64,000 bases of DNA from Myxococcales bacterium (lineage in GTDB: Bacteria; Myxococcota_A; Polyangia; Haliangiales; Haliangiaceae), in the NCBI GenBank assembly GCA_016717005.1, contig JADJUF010000038.1, forward strand, positions 1-64,000. Direction: 5' to 3'. How positions within the stretch are numbered: position 1 is the first letter of the stretch; the number at the start of each line of letters is the position of its first letter. The notes beneath the pieces were generated by a model. It ran no database searches. It saw only the letters and a program-made list of their open reading frames with translations, and was not told the origin of the DNA. Made by a program: the position numbers and the translations under genes. Positions 20,361-28,861 of this stretch are shown in pieces.

Positions 20361-21986
20361 ATGGCGCGGACGATCCGGCTCACCCTCGCGGTCGTCGTGG
20401 CGATGCTGTGGTTGGGCCGGGCGCGGCCGGCCCAGGCCCAGTACATCTGCGCCAACTTCTTTCCGACCGCGACCGGCACCTACGCCGATCTGCTGCCGGT
20501 GACGGTCAGCGGGGTGACCACGACCGCGACGGCGCACGGGATCACCGGGCTCGCGCTGGGCGGGGCGAGCCCGACCTGCACGACCTACCAGCTCGGGCAG
20601 ATCGTGGCGCGCTTCGACTTCGAGCTGGTCGACGTCGACCCCGGCGAGCGCTTCACCGTCGACCTCAACGGCAGCGCCTACCCGCTGACCGCGGGTCACC
20701 TGATCATGAACCCCTACGGCACGGCCCAGCCGGTGACGGTCATCGCCGGCGGCGTCGAGGCGAGCGGCGGCGACGGCTCGGGCTACCTCGAGATCACCGA
20801 GCCGATGATGACCCAGCTGCGCGTGTGCGGCAGCGGCGGCGACGGCGTGATCGTCCGGATCACGATCAACTCGTACTGCCAGTGCGGCAACGGCAACAAG
20901 CACTTCAACGAGGACTGCGACGACGGCGGGTTCGTCGCCGGAGATGGCTGCTCGCCGGTCTGCGAGATCGAGTCCGGCTGGGTGTGCACGGGCAACCCCA
21001 GCGCGTGCTCGATGACCTGCGGCAACGGCGCGCTCGAGCCGGGCGAGCAGTGCGACGACGGCGGCAACGTCGGCGGCGACGGCTGCACGGCCGCGTGCGT
21101 GATCCAGTCGGGCTGGGTGTGCGCCGGCGGCGGGCCGGGCTCGTGCGAGCCCGACGTCGACTTCGACGGCGTCGGGGGCAGCGGCGACAACTGTCCGACC
21201 GTCGGCAACCCGAGCCAGACCGACGGTGACGGCGACGGCCCCGGCGACGCCTGCGACAACTGCCCGGCGGTGGTCAACACGCTGCAGTTCGACAGCGACG
21301 GGGACGGCGCCGGCGACGCCTGTGACAGCTGCGCGATGCTGCCCAACCCGTCGCAGACCGACAGTGACTTCGACGGCGTCGGCGACGCCTGCGACAACTG
21401 CGTGATGCTGGCCAACCCGCTGCAGTTCGACAGCGACGGGGACGGCGTCGGCGATGCCTGCGACAACTGCGTGATGGTGCCCAACCCGCTGCAGGCCGAC
21501 AGCGACGGCGATGGCCTCGGGGATGTGTGCGATCCGACGCCGATGGGGGTCGACGCGGGCGTGGTGGACGCGGGCGTGGTGGACGCGGGCGTGGTGGACG
21601 CGGGCGTGGTGGACGCGGGCGTGATCGACGCGCCGCTGGTCGACGCGCCGCTGGTCGACGCGCCGCTGGTCGATGCGCCGCTGGTCGACGCGCCGCTGGT
21701 CGATGCGCCGCTGGTCGACGCCGGGCTGATCGACGCGCCGCTGATCGACGCCGGGCTGATCGACGCGCCGCTGATCGACGCCGGGCTGATCGACGCGCCG
21801 GACCCGACCGCGGACGCGATGCCCGGGCTCGACGCCGCGCCGCGCGACGCCACCGCGCTCGACGCGCCGCCGGACCTGCCTGGCGACGCGGGCGGGTGCT
21901 GCCAGACCGGTGGCTCGCCCGCGTCGGCGCTCGCGCTCGCGGCCGCGACCGCGGCGCTGGTGCGTCGTCGTCGCCGTCGCGACTGA
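20361..21986 (+). CDS. Surface protein: Cys-rich repeats, thrombospondin-3 type Ca repeats, MYXO-CTERM-like tail
   Basis: The 541-residue secreted protein has a signal peptide (LTLAVVVAMLWLG, cleavage near AQAQ). An N-terminal beta domain is followed by two myxobacterial Cys-rich repeats (CGNGNKHFNEDCDDGG and CGNGALEPGEQCDDGG). Then come about six Asp-rich calcium-binding thrombospondin-3-like repeats (DNCPTVGNPSQTDGDGDG and similar). A long stalk of VDAGV, VDAPL and IDAPL repeats leads to the C-terminus, GGCCQTGG, then a hydrophobic helix and RRRRRR, the layout of a MYXO-CTERM sorting signal. It should be exported and displayed on the outer surface. Role may be adhesion, but no ligand-binding domain is identified. 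Confidence 0.85.
   Translation: MARTIRLTLAVVVAMLWLGRARPAQAQYICANFFPTATGTYADLLPVTVSGVTTTATAHGITGLALGGASPTCTTYQLGQIVARFDFELVDVDPGERFTVDLNGSAYPLTAGHLIMNPYGTAQPVTVIAGGVEASGGDGSGYLEITEPMMTQLRVCGSGGDGVIVRITINSYCQCGNGNKHFNEDCDDGGFVAGDGCSPVCEIESGWVCTGNPSACSMTCGNGALEPGEQCDDGGNVGGDGCTAACVIQSGWVCAGGGPGSCEPDVDFDGVGGSGDNCPTVGNPSQTDGDGDGPGDACDNCPAVVNTLQFDSDGDGAGDACDSCAMLPNPSQTDSDFDGVGDACDNCVMLANPLQFDSDGDGVGDACDNCVMVPNPLQADSDGDGLGDVCDPTPMGVDAGVVDAGVVDAGVVDAGVVDAGVIDAPLVDAPLVDAPLVDAPLVDAPLVDAPLVDAGLIDAPLIDAGLIDAPLIDAGLIDAPDPTADAMPGLDAAPRDATALDAPPDLPGDAGGCCQTGGSPASALALAAATAALVRRRRRRD
21550..21800. repeat. 12-, 15- and 30-bp tandem repeats coding the Asp-Ala stalk
   Basis: GTGGACGCGGGC occurs five times, then CTGGTCGACGCGCCG about six times, then a 30-bp double unit (CTGATCGACGCGCCG plus CTGATCGACGCCGGG) about two and a half times. 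All keep the frame, so stalk length can change by unit gain or loss. Confidence 0.85.
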
Positions 21987-22053
21987 CCCCCGGGCCGCCG
22001 CGCAGCCGGGGATTTCCGTTGCAGTCGGCATAGCCGCGGCGAACAATCGAGGG

Positions 22054-23397
22054 ATGCGAGCGATCTCTCCTTCGCACGTGGTGGTGCCGGGCGCGTGGCA
22101 GACCCCGGCGGGTGGCCGCGGCCTCGGGGCCGTGATCATCGCCGCGGCCGCCCTGGCGGTCGCGCTGCTCGCGGTGGCCGCGGTGCTGGTCGGCCAGGTG
22201 TTCGATCACGGCGCCGGCCCGATCAGGGTCGGGATGGTCGCGACCGTGACGCTGATCGGCGCGCTGATCACCGCGGTCACCGCGCGGTACGAGGGCGTGT
22301 CGCCGTGGGCGCAGGCGGCGGTGGTGCTGGCCGCGGTCATGGCCGGCCTGGCGGTGGTGCTCGCGGCGATGTGGCAGGTCGTCCACGCCCACCATCCGTT
22401 GGTCGCCGAGCTGTACCCGCTGACCGACGTCGCGGCGACCTACGCGCTCCGCGCTGGCGCGGTGGTGCTGGTGGCCGCGCTGGTGCTCGGGCGCGGCTCG
22501 ACCGTCACGCCGCGCTGGCTCACCGCGATCGCGGCCCTGGCGATCGCCGACGTGCTCGCGACGGCGCTGTGGCTGCCGGTGTACGCGGCGTCGACGTCGC
22601 AGTCGGCGGAGCTCACGGCGGCGTTCGTGCGCGCGACGCTGGTGCCGGCGCTGGCGCCGCCGCTGGTGGTCGCGGCGATCATCGCCGGCGTCGCGACCTG
22701 GCGGCCGGGCTGGCTCCGCGCCGCGCGGTGGCCGCTGGCGGCGATCACTGGCTGGTTGGTGATGGTGGCGATCGGGGCGATCGATCTGGGCGGCACCCAC
22801 GAGGACCACGCCGCGCAGCTGTACACGCAGTACGTGCCGGTGCTGATCGGCGGGTGGTGGTTCGCGATCATGACGATCGTCGCGGTCGCGCTCGCGCACA
22901 TCCGGGGCCTGCGGCGCGCGCGCCGCGCGCAGCGCTCGGCGGCGATCCAGCGCGGGACCGTGGTGGTCGAGGCGCCGGCCAGCACGACGGTCGCGACGCT
23001 GCACCACCGCGGCTGGCTAGCGGGGCTGGCGCCGCAGTGCCAGGGCTTCACGCTGCGCACCGCCCATGGCGACCTCGCGGTGCCGGCGGGGGGCGACGTG
23101 GTCAGCCCGACGCCGCCCTGGGCCGCGCAGGCGGGCACCGGCGCGATCGTGCCGGCGCTGGGCGACGGCGACGAGGTCGAGGTCGCCGGGTTCACGACCG
23201 CGACCACCGGCGAGGGGCCGTTCCGGATGACCACGCGTCCGGTGCTCGGGACCCGGGGCGCGATCGTGTTCACCGCGCGGCGGCGCGACGAGCCGGTCGG
23301 CCGCGATCTGGTGCTGCGGGTGTGGCAGCCGTGCGCGGTGCTGCTGGCGGCCAGCGTGGCCGCGGCGCTGCCGGCGCTCATGGGCCTGCTGAAGTAG
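22054..23397 (+). CDS. Membrane protein of unknown function with a C-terminal soluble region
   Basis: The 447-residue product has about seven hydrophobic segments in the first 280 residues (for example VIIAAAALAVALLAVAAVLV and VTLIGALITAVTARYEGV). A basic loop (RGLRRARRAQRSAA) is followed by a beta-rich region (FTLRTAHGDLAVPAGGDVV) and a final helix at the C-terminus (VAAALPALMGLL). GAGGG-type ribosome binding (CGAGGG) precedes ATG 22054 by 1-6 nt. No family recognised. The soluble part resembles the NfeD/E3-like style of a barrel flanked by helices, which is only an impression. Confidence 0.55.
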   Translation: MRAISPSHVVVPGAWQTPAGGRGLGAVIIAAAALAVALLAVAAVLVGQVFDHGAGPIRVGMVATVTLIGALITAVTARYEGVSPWAQAAVVLAAVMAGLAVVLAAMWQVVHAHHPLVAELYPLTDVAATYALRAGAVVLVAALVLGRGSTVTPRWLTAIAALAIADVLATALWLPVYAASTSQSAELTAAFVRATLVPALAPPLVVAAIIAGVATWRPGWLRAARWPLAAITGWLVMVAIGAIDLGGTHEDHAAQLYTQYVPVLIGGWWFAIMTIVAVALAHIRGLRRARRAQRSAAIQRGTVVVEAPASTTVATLHHRGWLAGLAPQCQGFTLRTAHGDLAVPAGGDVVSPTPPWAAQAGTGAIVPALGDGDEVEVAGFTTATTGEGPFRMTTRPVLGTRGAIVFTARRRDEPVGRDLVLRVWQPCAVLLAASVAAALPALMGLLK

Positions 23398-23431
23398 GCG
23401 GCGCAGGTCGCTCGCGCGGGCTGGGCGGGCG

Positions 23432-23437
23432 TACCGT
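23432..23437 (+). promoter_or_regulatory. -10 box TACCGT, leaderless start predicted
   Basis: GTACCGT lies 6 nt before GTG 23444. Confidence 0.5.
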
Positions 23438-23443
23438 CGCGCC

Positions 23444-25498
23444 GTGTCCGCGCAGTCGTACGAGCGACCGGTCGAGCACCTGACCGACCAGCTCGAGCTC
23501 GCGCGGTTGATGCTGGCGATCGCCGCGCGCGCGCGCCAGATGAGCGACCTGGCGAACGGCGACGACGATCTCGAGCTCGCGCGCCTGCGGACCGAGCTGA
23601 CCCGGCGCGACCTGCACAGCCGCGCCCGCGCCGAGGCGTCGGAGCTGGCGCTGGTGCCGCTCGAGCGCTTGCGCCGCGCGTTCGACCTGCGGCCGACCGA
23701 GCTGCGGGTGCTGGTGCTGCTGATCGGGCTCGAGCTCGACGTGGCGCTGCGCGAGCAGGTGCGCGCGCTGATGGACGACGGCCAGCGGCCGCACCCCGAC
23801 GTCGGGCTCCTGGCCGAGCTGCTCTACGTCGGGGCCGAGCGCACCCGCGTCCCCGACGAGCTGGGCCGCGACGGCAGCCTGGCGCGCCACGCGCTGATCC
23901 GCGTCGAGGGCCTGGCCGACACGCCGTTCGTGCTGCGGCGGGTGCGCGTGGCCGAGCGCGTGGTCGAGCTGGCGCACGGCAAGGACGTGCTCGATCGCGG
24001 GCTGGCGCGGGTGGCCGAGCTGGTGTCGGCGCGGCCGCGCGACGCGCTGGTGCTCGACGACGCGCAGTTCGAGGAGCTGTGCGGCCTGGTGCGCGCGGCG
24101 ATCGAGCGCGACCGCGAGGGCGTGGCGCACCCGGTGCTGCTGCTGTCAGGGCCGGAGGGGTCGGGGCGCAAGGCGATGCTGGCGACGGCGGCGGCGCGGC
24201 ACGGGCTGACGACGTTGCGGGTGCGGGCGCGGGCGCTGCCGAAGGACGAGGCGGGGCTGCGTGCGCTGGGCCCGGTGCTGCTGCGGGAGGCGGTGCTGTG
24301 GCGGGCGGTGATCGTGCTCGACGAGCTGGATCAATATGTGGCGGACGGGGCGGTCCGGATCGACGAGGCGCTGCTGGGCGGGGCGGCGGCGCCGGTGGCG
24401 GCGACGTGCGGGCGGATCACCGGGCGGCCGCCGCAGCTGGGGCGCGGGACGGTGGTGCTCGAGGTCGGCGTGCCCGGCGAGCGTGCGCGCGAGGCGCTGT
24501 GGCAGCGGGCGCTGCCGGCGGGGACCGACGCGGCGCTGGCGCGGTGGGCGGCGGAGCGGTACTTCGTGACGCCGGGGGTGATCGGGGCGGCGGCGACGGC
24601 GGCGGTGGCGAAGGCGCGGGCGCGGGCGGAGGCGGACGAGGCGCCGCAGGTGGTGGCGCCGGATCTGCATGAGGGGCTGCGCGGGGTGCTCGACGCGAAG
24701 CTGGCGACGTTGGGGATGCGGATCACGTGGCGGCAGACGTGGAGCGATCTGGTGCTGCCGGAGGAGGCGGTCGCGGAGGTGCGGGAGTTCATCGCGCGGA
24801 TCCGGCACCGGCGGCAGGTCTACGAGGGGTGGGGGTTCGGGCGGAAGGTGGCGAAGGGGCTGGGGCTGTCGGCCTTGTTCTCGGGGCCGCCGGGGACGGG
24901 CAAGACGATGGTGGCGGGGCTGATCGCGGAGGAGCTGAAGCTGGACCTGTACCAGGTGGACCTGTCGAAGGTGGTGAGCAAGTGGGTCGGGGAGACGGAG
25001 AAGAACCTGGGCGAGCTGTTCGACGCGGCGGAGGCGGGGCACGCGATCTTGCTGTTCGACGAGGCCGACTCGCTGTTCGCGAAGCGGACGGCTGTGCAGT
25101 CGAGCAACGATCGGTACGCGAACCTGGAGGTGAACTACCTGCTGCAGCGGATGGAGTCGTACGCGGGGATCGTGATCCTGACGACGAACCACGAGACGTC
25201 GATCGACGAGGCGTTCCGGCGGCGGCTGTCGTTGCGGGTCGACTTCCCGGTGCCAGAGCCGGACGAGCGAGCGCGGCTGTGGCGGACGCTCTTGCCGAAG
25301 GAGGCGGCGGTGGCCGCGGACATCGATCACGACGCGCTGGCGGCGCGGTTCGAGATGACGGGCGGGTACATCAAGAACGCGGCGCTGCGGGCGGCGTTCC
25401 TGGCGGCCGACGAGGGCACGGCGATCGCGATGCGCCACCTGCTGCGCGCGGCCCGGTCGGAGTACCAGGCCATGGGCAAGGTCGTCAGCCAGCTCTGA
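23444..25498 (+). CDS. AAA+ ATPase with tandem P-loops, copy 1
   Basis: A 684-residue cytoplasmic ATPase. The N-terminal third is helical, with winged-helix-like text (ELRVLVLLIGLELDVALREQ). A first nucleotide-binding module has a degenerate Walker A (GPEGSGRK, residues 236-243) and an LDELDQ Walker B-like site. The second AAA+ module is complete: GPPGTGKT (481-488), LLFDEAD (536-542), sensor-1 TTNHE, and RRRLSLRVDF (arginine finger region). The organisation fits AAA+ proteins found near contractile injection systems in Myxococcota, but no such cluster is present here. From about residue 225 to the stop, the DNA is nearly identical to the copy at 26686-28742 and uses noticeably more G-ending codons than the N-terminal third. 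Confidence 0.85.
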   Translation: MSAQSYERPVEHLTDQLELARLMLAIAARARQMSDLANGDDDLELARLRTELTRRDLHSRARAEASELALVPLERLRRAFDLRPTELRVLVLLIGLELDVALREQVRALMDDGQRPHPDVGLLAELLYVGAERTRVPDELGRDGSLARHALIRVEGLADTPFVLRRVRVAERVVELAHGKDVLDRGLARVAELVSARPRDALVLDDAQFEELCGLVRAAIERDREGVAHPVLLLSGPEGSGRKAMLATAAARHGLTTLRVRARALPKDEAGLRALGPVLLREAVLWRAVIVLDELDQYVADGAVRIDEALLGGAAAPVAATCGRITGRPPQLGRGTVVLEVGVPGERAREALWQRALPAGTDAALARWAAERYFVTPGVIGAAATAAVAKARARAEADEAPQVVAPDLHEGLRGVLDAKLATLGMRITWRQTWSDLVLPEEAVAEVREFIARIRHRRQVYEGWGFGRKVAKGLGLSALFSGPPGTGKTMVAGLIAEELKLDLYQVDLSKVVSKWVGETEKNLGELFDAAEAGHAILLFDEADSLFAKRTAVQSSNDRYANLEVNYLLQRMESYAGIVILTTNHETSIDEAFRRRLSLRVDFPVPEPDERARLWRTLLPKEAAVAADIDHDALAARFEMTGGYIKNAALRAAFLAADEGTAIAMRHLLRAARSEYQAMGKVVSQL

Positions 25499-25769
25499 CC
25501 TGGGGCGCGCGGAATGAGCGGCGGTTAGGGCTCCAACCGGGTGCTTGTGATCCGTCCACGGCGTCGAGGCGCCCCAAGGGCGAGGCGCAACGACGAAGGG
25601 CTACTGCCTGTAACTCGAGGAGTTGGAACGAAGCCCACGGGGATGGATCGGCGGCGTGGCGGGTTCAGAATCATCCGGTCGGAGCACTAGCGCGCGTCGA
25701 GCGCCGGCCCGAAGCGCGGGCTGGTCATCGCGATCGTCATCGCGGGCGCCGCGCGGCCTGGCCCACCGC
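25499..25769. other. Intergenic segment with pairing arms, unknown function
   Basis: GGGCTCCAAC (25528-25537) can pair with GTTGG (25622-25626) plus AGCCC (25632-25636), leaving a 5-nt bulge. Inside lies a CGCCC-CAA-GGGCG hairpin (25571-25583) and a GAGGCGC direct repeat. The layout recalls an integron attC site or a small structured RNA, but the attC core boxes do not match. No such segment follows the second ATPase copy. Confidence 0.35.
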
Positions 25770-26540
25770 TCACGAGCTCGCCAGCGCCGCAGCCTTCCGG
25801 TCCTGGATCTGCGCGTAGGTCGTGTGCTGCTCGCCGTACGCCTTGCGCGCGATCGCGATCGCCGCGTCGTACACGCGCGTCGCGAGCCGGACGTTCCCAC
25901 TCGCGAGGCACCGATGCGCGAGCTCGTCGAGCCGCACGATCGAGCTCGCACCACCCACGATGGTCTCGGGCATGTCACGCGACAACAGATCGTCGACGAA
26001 CGCGGACGCCGCCCGCACGTTGTCGTCGTTGCCAGTTCCCGCCGACGCCTGGAACAAGTTCGAGAGGATCCAGTACGTGTACGGGTGCCACGCCCCGAAG
26101 TGATGCAGGCACAGCGTCAGCGCCTGGCGCCCGATGCCGATGCTCTCGCCGAGCTCTTGATCCTTCCAGGCGTCGCCCATCGCCCCGGCGAGCTGTTCGA
26201 GGAGCGCGGTCGCGTCGGCGATGGACCGCGCGGGCTCCGCGTCGGCGCCGGCCAGATCCAGCACGTGCAGCTCGTGGCCCGGCGGCGGATGCCGCGCGAA
26301 CTCCCAGCCGCGCCGCTGTGCTTCCTCGAGCACGAGGTGCGCGAGCCCGTGCCGTCCGTCGAGCGGATCGACCAGCACCGGCCTCGCGGTCGGCGCTCGT
26401 GCGGCGAGCAGGTCGCACACCGCCGCGATCGTCTCGCCGCGCTCCACGAAGAGCTGGCCGTCGGCCGAGAGCACGCCCGACAGGGTGGTCGCGCCGGCCG
26501 CGCGCGGAAATCGGAGCACCAGCCACGGCGTCGAGGTCAT
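25770..26540 (-). CDS. TPR-like protein between the two ATPase copies
   Basis: The 256-residue protein has an N-terminal alpha/beta part (WLVLRFPRAAGATTLSGVL; ARPVLVDPLDGRHGLAHLVL) and a C-terminal helical-repeat part (GESIGIGRQALTLCLHHFGA; VRLATRVYDAAIAIARKAYG), the last segment ending in text like kinesin-light-chain TPRs (YGEQHTTYAQIQ). No signal peptide. It is transcribed opposite to the flanking ATPases from a TAGCGT box 8 nt upstream of its ATG. Its placement suggests a partner or client of the ATPases, which is inference only. Confidence 0.6.
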   Translation of the reverse strand: MTSTPWLVLRFPRAAGATTLSGVLSADGQLFVERGETIAAVCDLLAARAPTARPVLVDPLDGRHGLAHLVLEEAQRRGWEFARHPPPGHELHVLDLAGADAEPARSIADATALLEQLAGAMGDAWKDQELGESIGIGRQALTLCLHHFGAWHPYTYWILSNLFQASAGTGNDDNVRAASAFVDDLLSRDMPETIVGGASSIVRLDELAHRCLASGNVRLATRVYDAAIAIARKAYGEQHTTYAQIQDRKAAALASS

Positions 26541-26548
26541 CGTCGACG

Positions 26549-26554
26549 ACGCTA
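26549..26554 (-). promoter_or_regulatory. -10 box TAGCGT (minus strand)
   Basis: TAGCGT read on the minus strand, 8 nt before ATG 26540; it lies 119 bp from the start of the second, divergent ATPase promoter. Confidence 0.45.
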
Positions 26555-26672
26555 GCAGATTCGCGATCGCACGACCTCATGGCGGAGCGGCGTCCCTCGT
26601 CGCGGGCACCACGACCTCCGCAGCGCGGACGAGCCACCAACCCGGACCGGTCGCCGGCCCGCCGCGTTCTGG

Positions 26673-26678
26673 TACGGT
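26673..26678 (+). promoter_or_regulatory. -10 box TACGGT, leaderless start predicted
   Basis: GGTACGGT lies 7 nt before GTG 26686, in the same arrangement as in front of copy 1. Confidence 0.5.
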
Positions 26679-26685
26679 GCCCTCC

Positions 26686-28742
26686 GTGACGCCCACGCCG
26701 TACGGGACGCCGGCCGAGCACCTGCACGACCACCTGCGCCTGGCTCGGCTCGCGCTGCGGGCGGCGGTGCGTCGGCGCCAGCTCGGTGACCCCGCCCACT
26801 TTGCCGACGACGGTGAGCTCGCGGGCCTGCGCGCGGAGCTCGCGGACGGCCTCGCCCTCGTCGACGCGCGCGCCGCGGCGTCGGCGCCCGCGACCGTGCC
26901 GTTGCGGCGCCTGCAGGCGGTCTTCGGGCTGAGCCCGACCGAGCTGCAGGTGCTGGTGCTGCTGATCGGGCTCGAGCTCGATCTGCGGCTGCGCGCGCAG
27001 GTCCGCGCGCTGATGAACGACGGCCAGCGCCAGCACCCGGACGTCGGGCTCCTGGCCGAGCTGCTCTACACCACGCCCGCGCGCGCGCGCGCGTCCCCGA
27101 GGAGCTGGGGCCCGACGGCACGCTGGTGCGGTACGGGCTGATCCACCTCGAGGGCCAGGCCGACACGCCGTTCGTGCTGCGACGGGTGCGGGCGGTCGAG
27201 CGCGTGGTCGAGCTGGTGCACGGCAAGGACGTGCTCGATCGGATGCTGGGTCGGCTGGTCGAGCTGGTGCGGCCGCGCTCGCGCGACGCGCTGGTGCTCG
27301 ACGACGCGCAGTTCGAGGAGCTGGTCGGCCTGGTCGGCGCCGCGCTCGCGTCGAGCCGACGGGGCGTGGCGCACCCGGTGCTGCTGCTGTCAGGGCCGGA
27401 GGGGTCGGGGCGCAAGGCGATGCTGGCGACGGCGGCGGCGCGGCACGGGCTGACGACGTTGCGGGTGCGGGCGCGGGCGCTGCCGAAGGACGAGGCGGGG
27501 CTGCGTGCGCTGGGCCCGGTGCTGCTGCGGGAGGCGGTGCTGTGGCGGGCGGTGATCGTGCTCGACGAGCTGGATCAATATGTGGCGGACGGGACGGTCC
27601 GGATCGACGAGGCGCTGCTGGGCGGGGCGGCGGCGCCGGTGGCGGCGACGTGCGGGCGGATCACCGGGCGGCCGCCGCAGCTGGGGCGCGGGACGGTGGT
27701 GCTCGAGGTCGGCGTGCCCGGCGAGCGTGCGCGCGAGGCGCTGTGGCAGCGGGCGCTGCCGGCGGGGACCGACGCGGCGCTGGCGCGGTGGGCGGCGGAG
27801 CGGTACTTCGTGACACCGGGGGTGATCGGGGCGGCGGCGACGGCGGCGGTGGCGAAGGCGCGGGCGCGCGCGGAGGCGGACGAGGCGCCGCAGGTGGTGG
27901 CGCCGGATCTGCACGAGGGGTTGCGCGGGGTGCTCGACGCGAAGCTGGCGACGTTGGGGATGCGGATCACGTGGCGGCAGACGTGGAGCGATCTGGTGCT
28001 GCCGGAGGAGGCGGTCGCGGAGGTGCGGGAGTTCATCGCGCGGATCCGGCACCGGCGGCAGGTCTACGAGGGGTGGGGGTTCGGGCGGAAGGTGGCGAAG
28101 GGGCTGGGGCTGTCGGCCTTGTTCTCGGGGCCGCCGGGGACGGGCAAGACGATGGTGGCGGGGCTGATCGCGGAGGAGCTGAAGCTGGACCTGTACCAGG
28201 TGGACCTGTCGAAGGTGGTGAGCAAGTGGGTGGGGGAGACGGAGAAGAACCTGGGGGAGCTGTTCGACGCGGCGGAGGCGGGGCACGCGATCTTGCTGTT
28301 CGACGAGGCCGACTCGCTGTTCGCGAAGCGGACGGCTGTGCAGTCGAGCAACGATCGGTACGCGAACCTGGAGGTGAACTACCTCCTGCAGCGGATGGAG
28401 TCGTACGCGGGGATCGTGATCCTGACGACGAACCACGAGACGTCGATCGACGAGGCGTTCCGACGGCGGCTGTCGTTGCGGGTCGACTTCCCGGTGCCAG
28501 AGCCGGACGAGCGAGCGCGGCTGTGGCGGACGCTCTTGCCGAAGGAGGCGGCGGTGGCCGCGGACATCGATCACGACGCGTTGGCGGCGCGGTTCGAGAT
28601 GACGGGCGGGTACATCAAGAACGCGGCGCTGCGGGCGGCGTTCCTGGCGGCCGACGAGGGCACGGCGATCGCGATGCGCCACCTGCTGCGCGCGGCCCGG
28701 TCGGAGTACCAGGCCATGGGCAAGGTCGTCAGCCAGCTCTGA
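26686..28742 (+). CDS. AAA+ ATPase with tandem P-loops, copy 2, split at a (CG)8 tract
   Basis: Same architecture as the ATPase at 23444. The N-terminal third is diverged but homologous (ELQVLVLLIGLELDLRLRAQ; GQRQHPDVGLLAELLY). The frame is lost at a (CG)8 run (27078-27093); removing one CG, or adding one base, rejoins it to VPEELGPDG, the counterpart of VPDELGRDG in copy 1. A GTG at 27126 could restart the downstream part, which keeps both nucleotide-binding modules. From 27362 to the stop, the DNA matches copy 1 with about ten substitutions and no indel; the only protein change I found is Ala to Thr in VADGTVRID. Either a phase-variable gene or a base-calling error at a difficult repeat. 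Confidence 0.8.
27078..27093. repeat. (CG)8 dinucleotide tract at the frameshift
   Basis: Eight CG units within the ATPase copy 2 coding sequence. Seven units would give an intact frame, so unit-number change switches the gene between whole and split. Confidence 0.8.
27362..28742 (+). repeat. Near-identical 1.38-kb tract shared with 24118-25498
   Basis: Aligned without gaps at an offset of 3244 bp. The left boundary is sharp (GGCGTGGCGCACCCGGTGCT) and the right boundary is within a few bases of the stop codon, so exactly the 3' two-thirds of the two ATPase genes has been made uniform. Confidence 0.9.
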
Positions 28743-28861
28743 TCCGGGGCGCGGTCGCGCCGCGATCTCTCTCGCGCCGCGCAACGATGGCGATCAGTGC
28801 GCTGGGTCAGCTATCCGCGATGACCTCGGCGACCAGCGCGGCGAAGGTCGCGGGCTGCAGC

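Noticed and set aside
25528..25636. Integron attC site
   Set aside because: The AAC and GTT ends are present, but the conserved flanking purine/pyrimidine boxes do not fit, and there is no integrase or cassette array.
23444..28742. Contractile injection system locus
   Set aside because: The ATPases resemble those near such systems, but no sheath, tube, baseplate or spike gene is in the window; the collar proteins at 17.8-18.8 kb are not enough.
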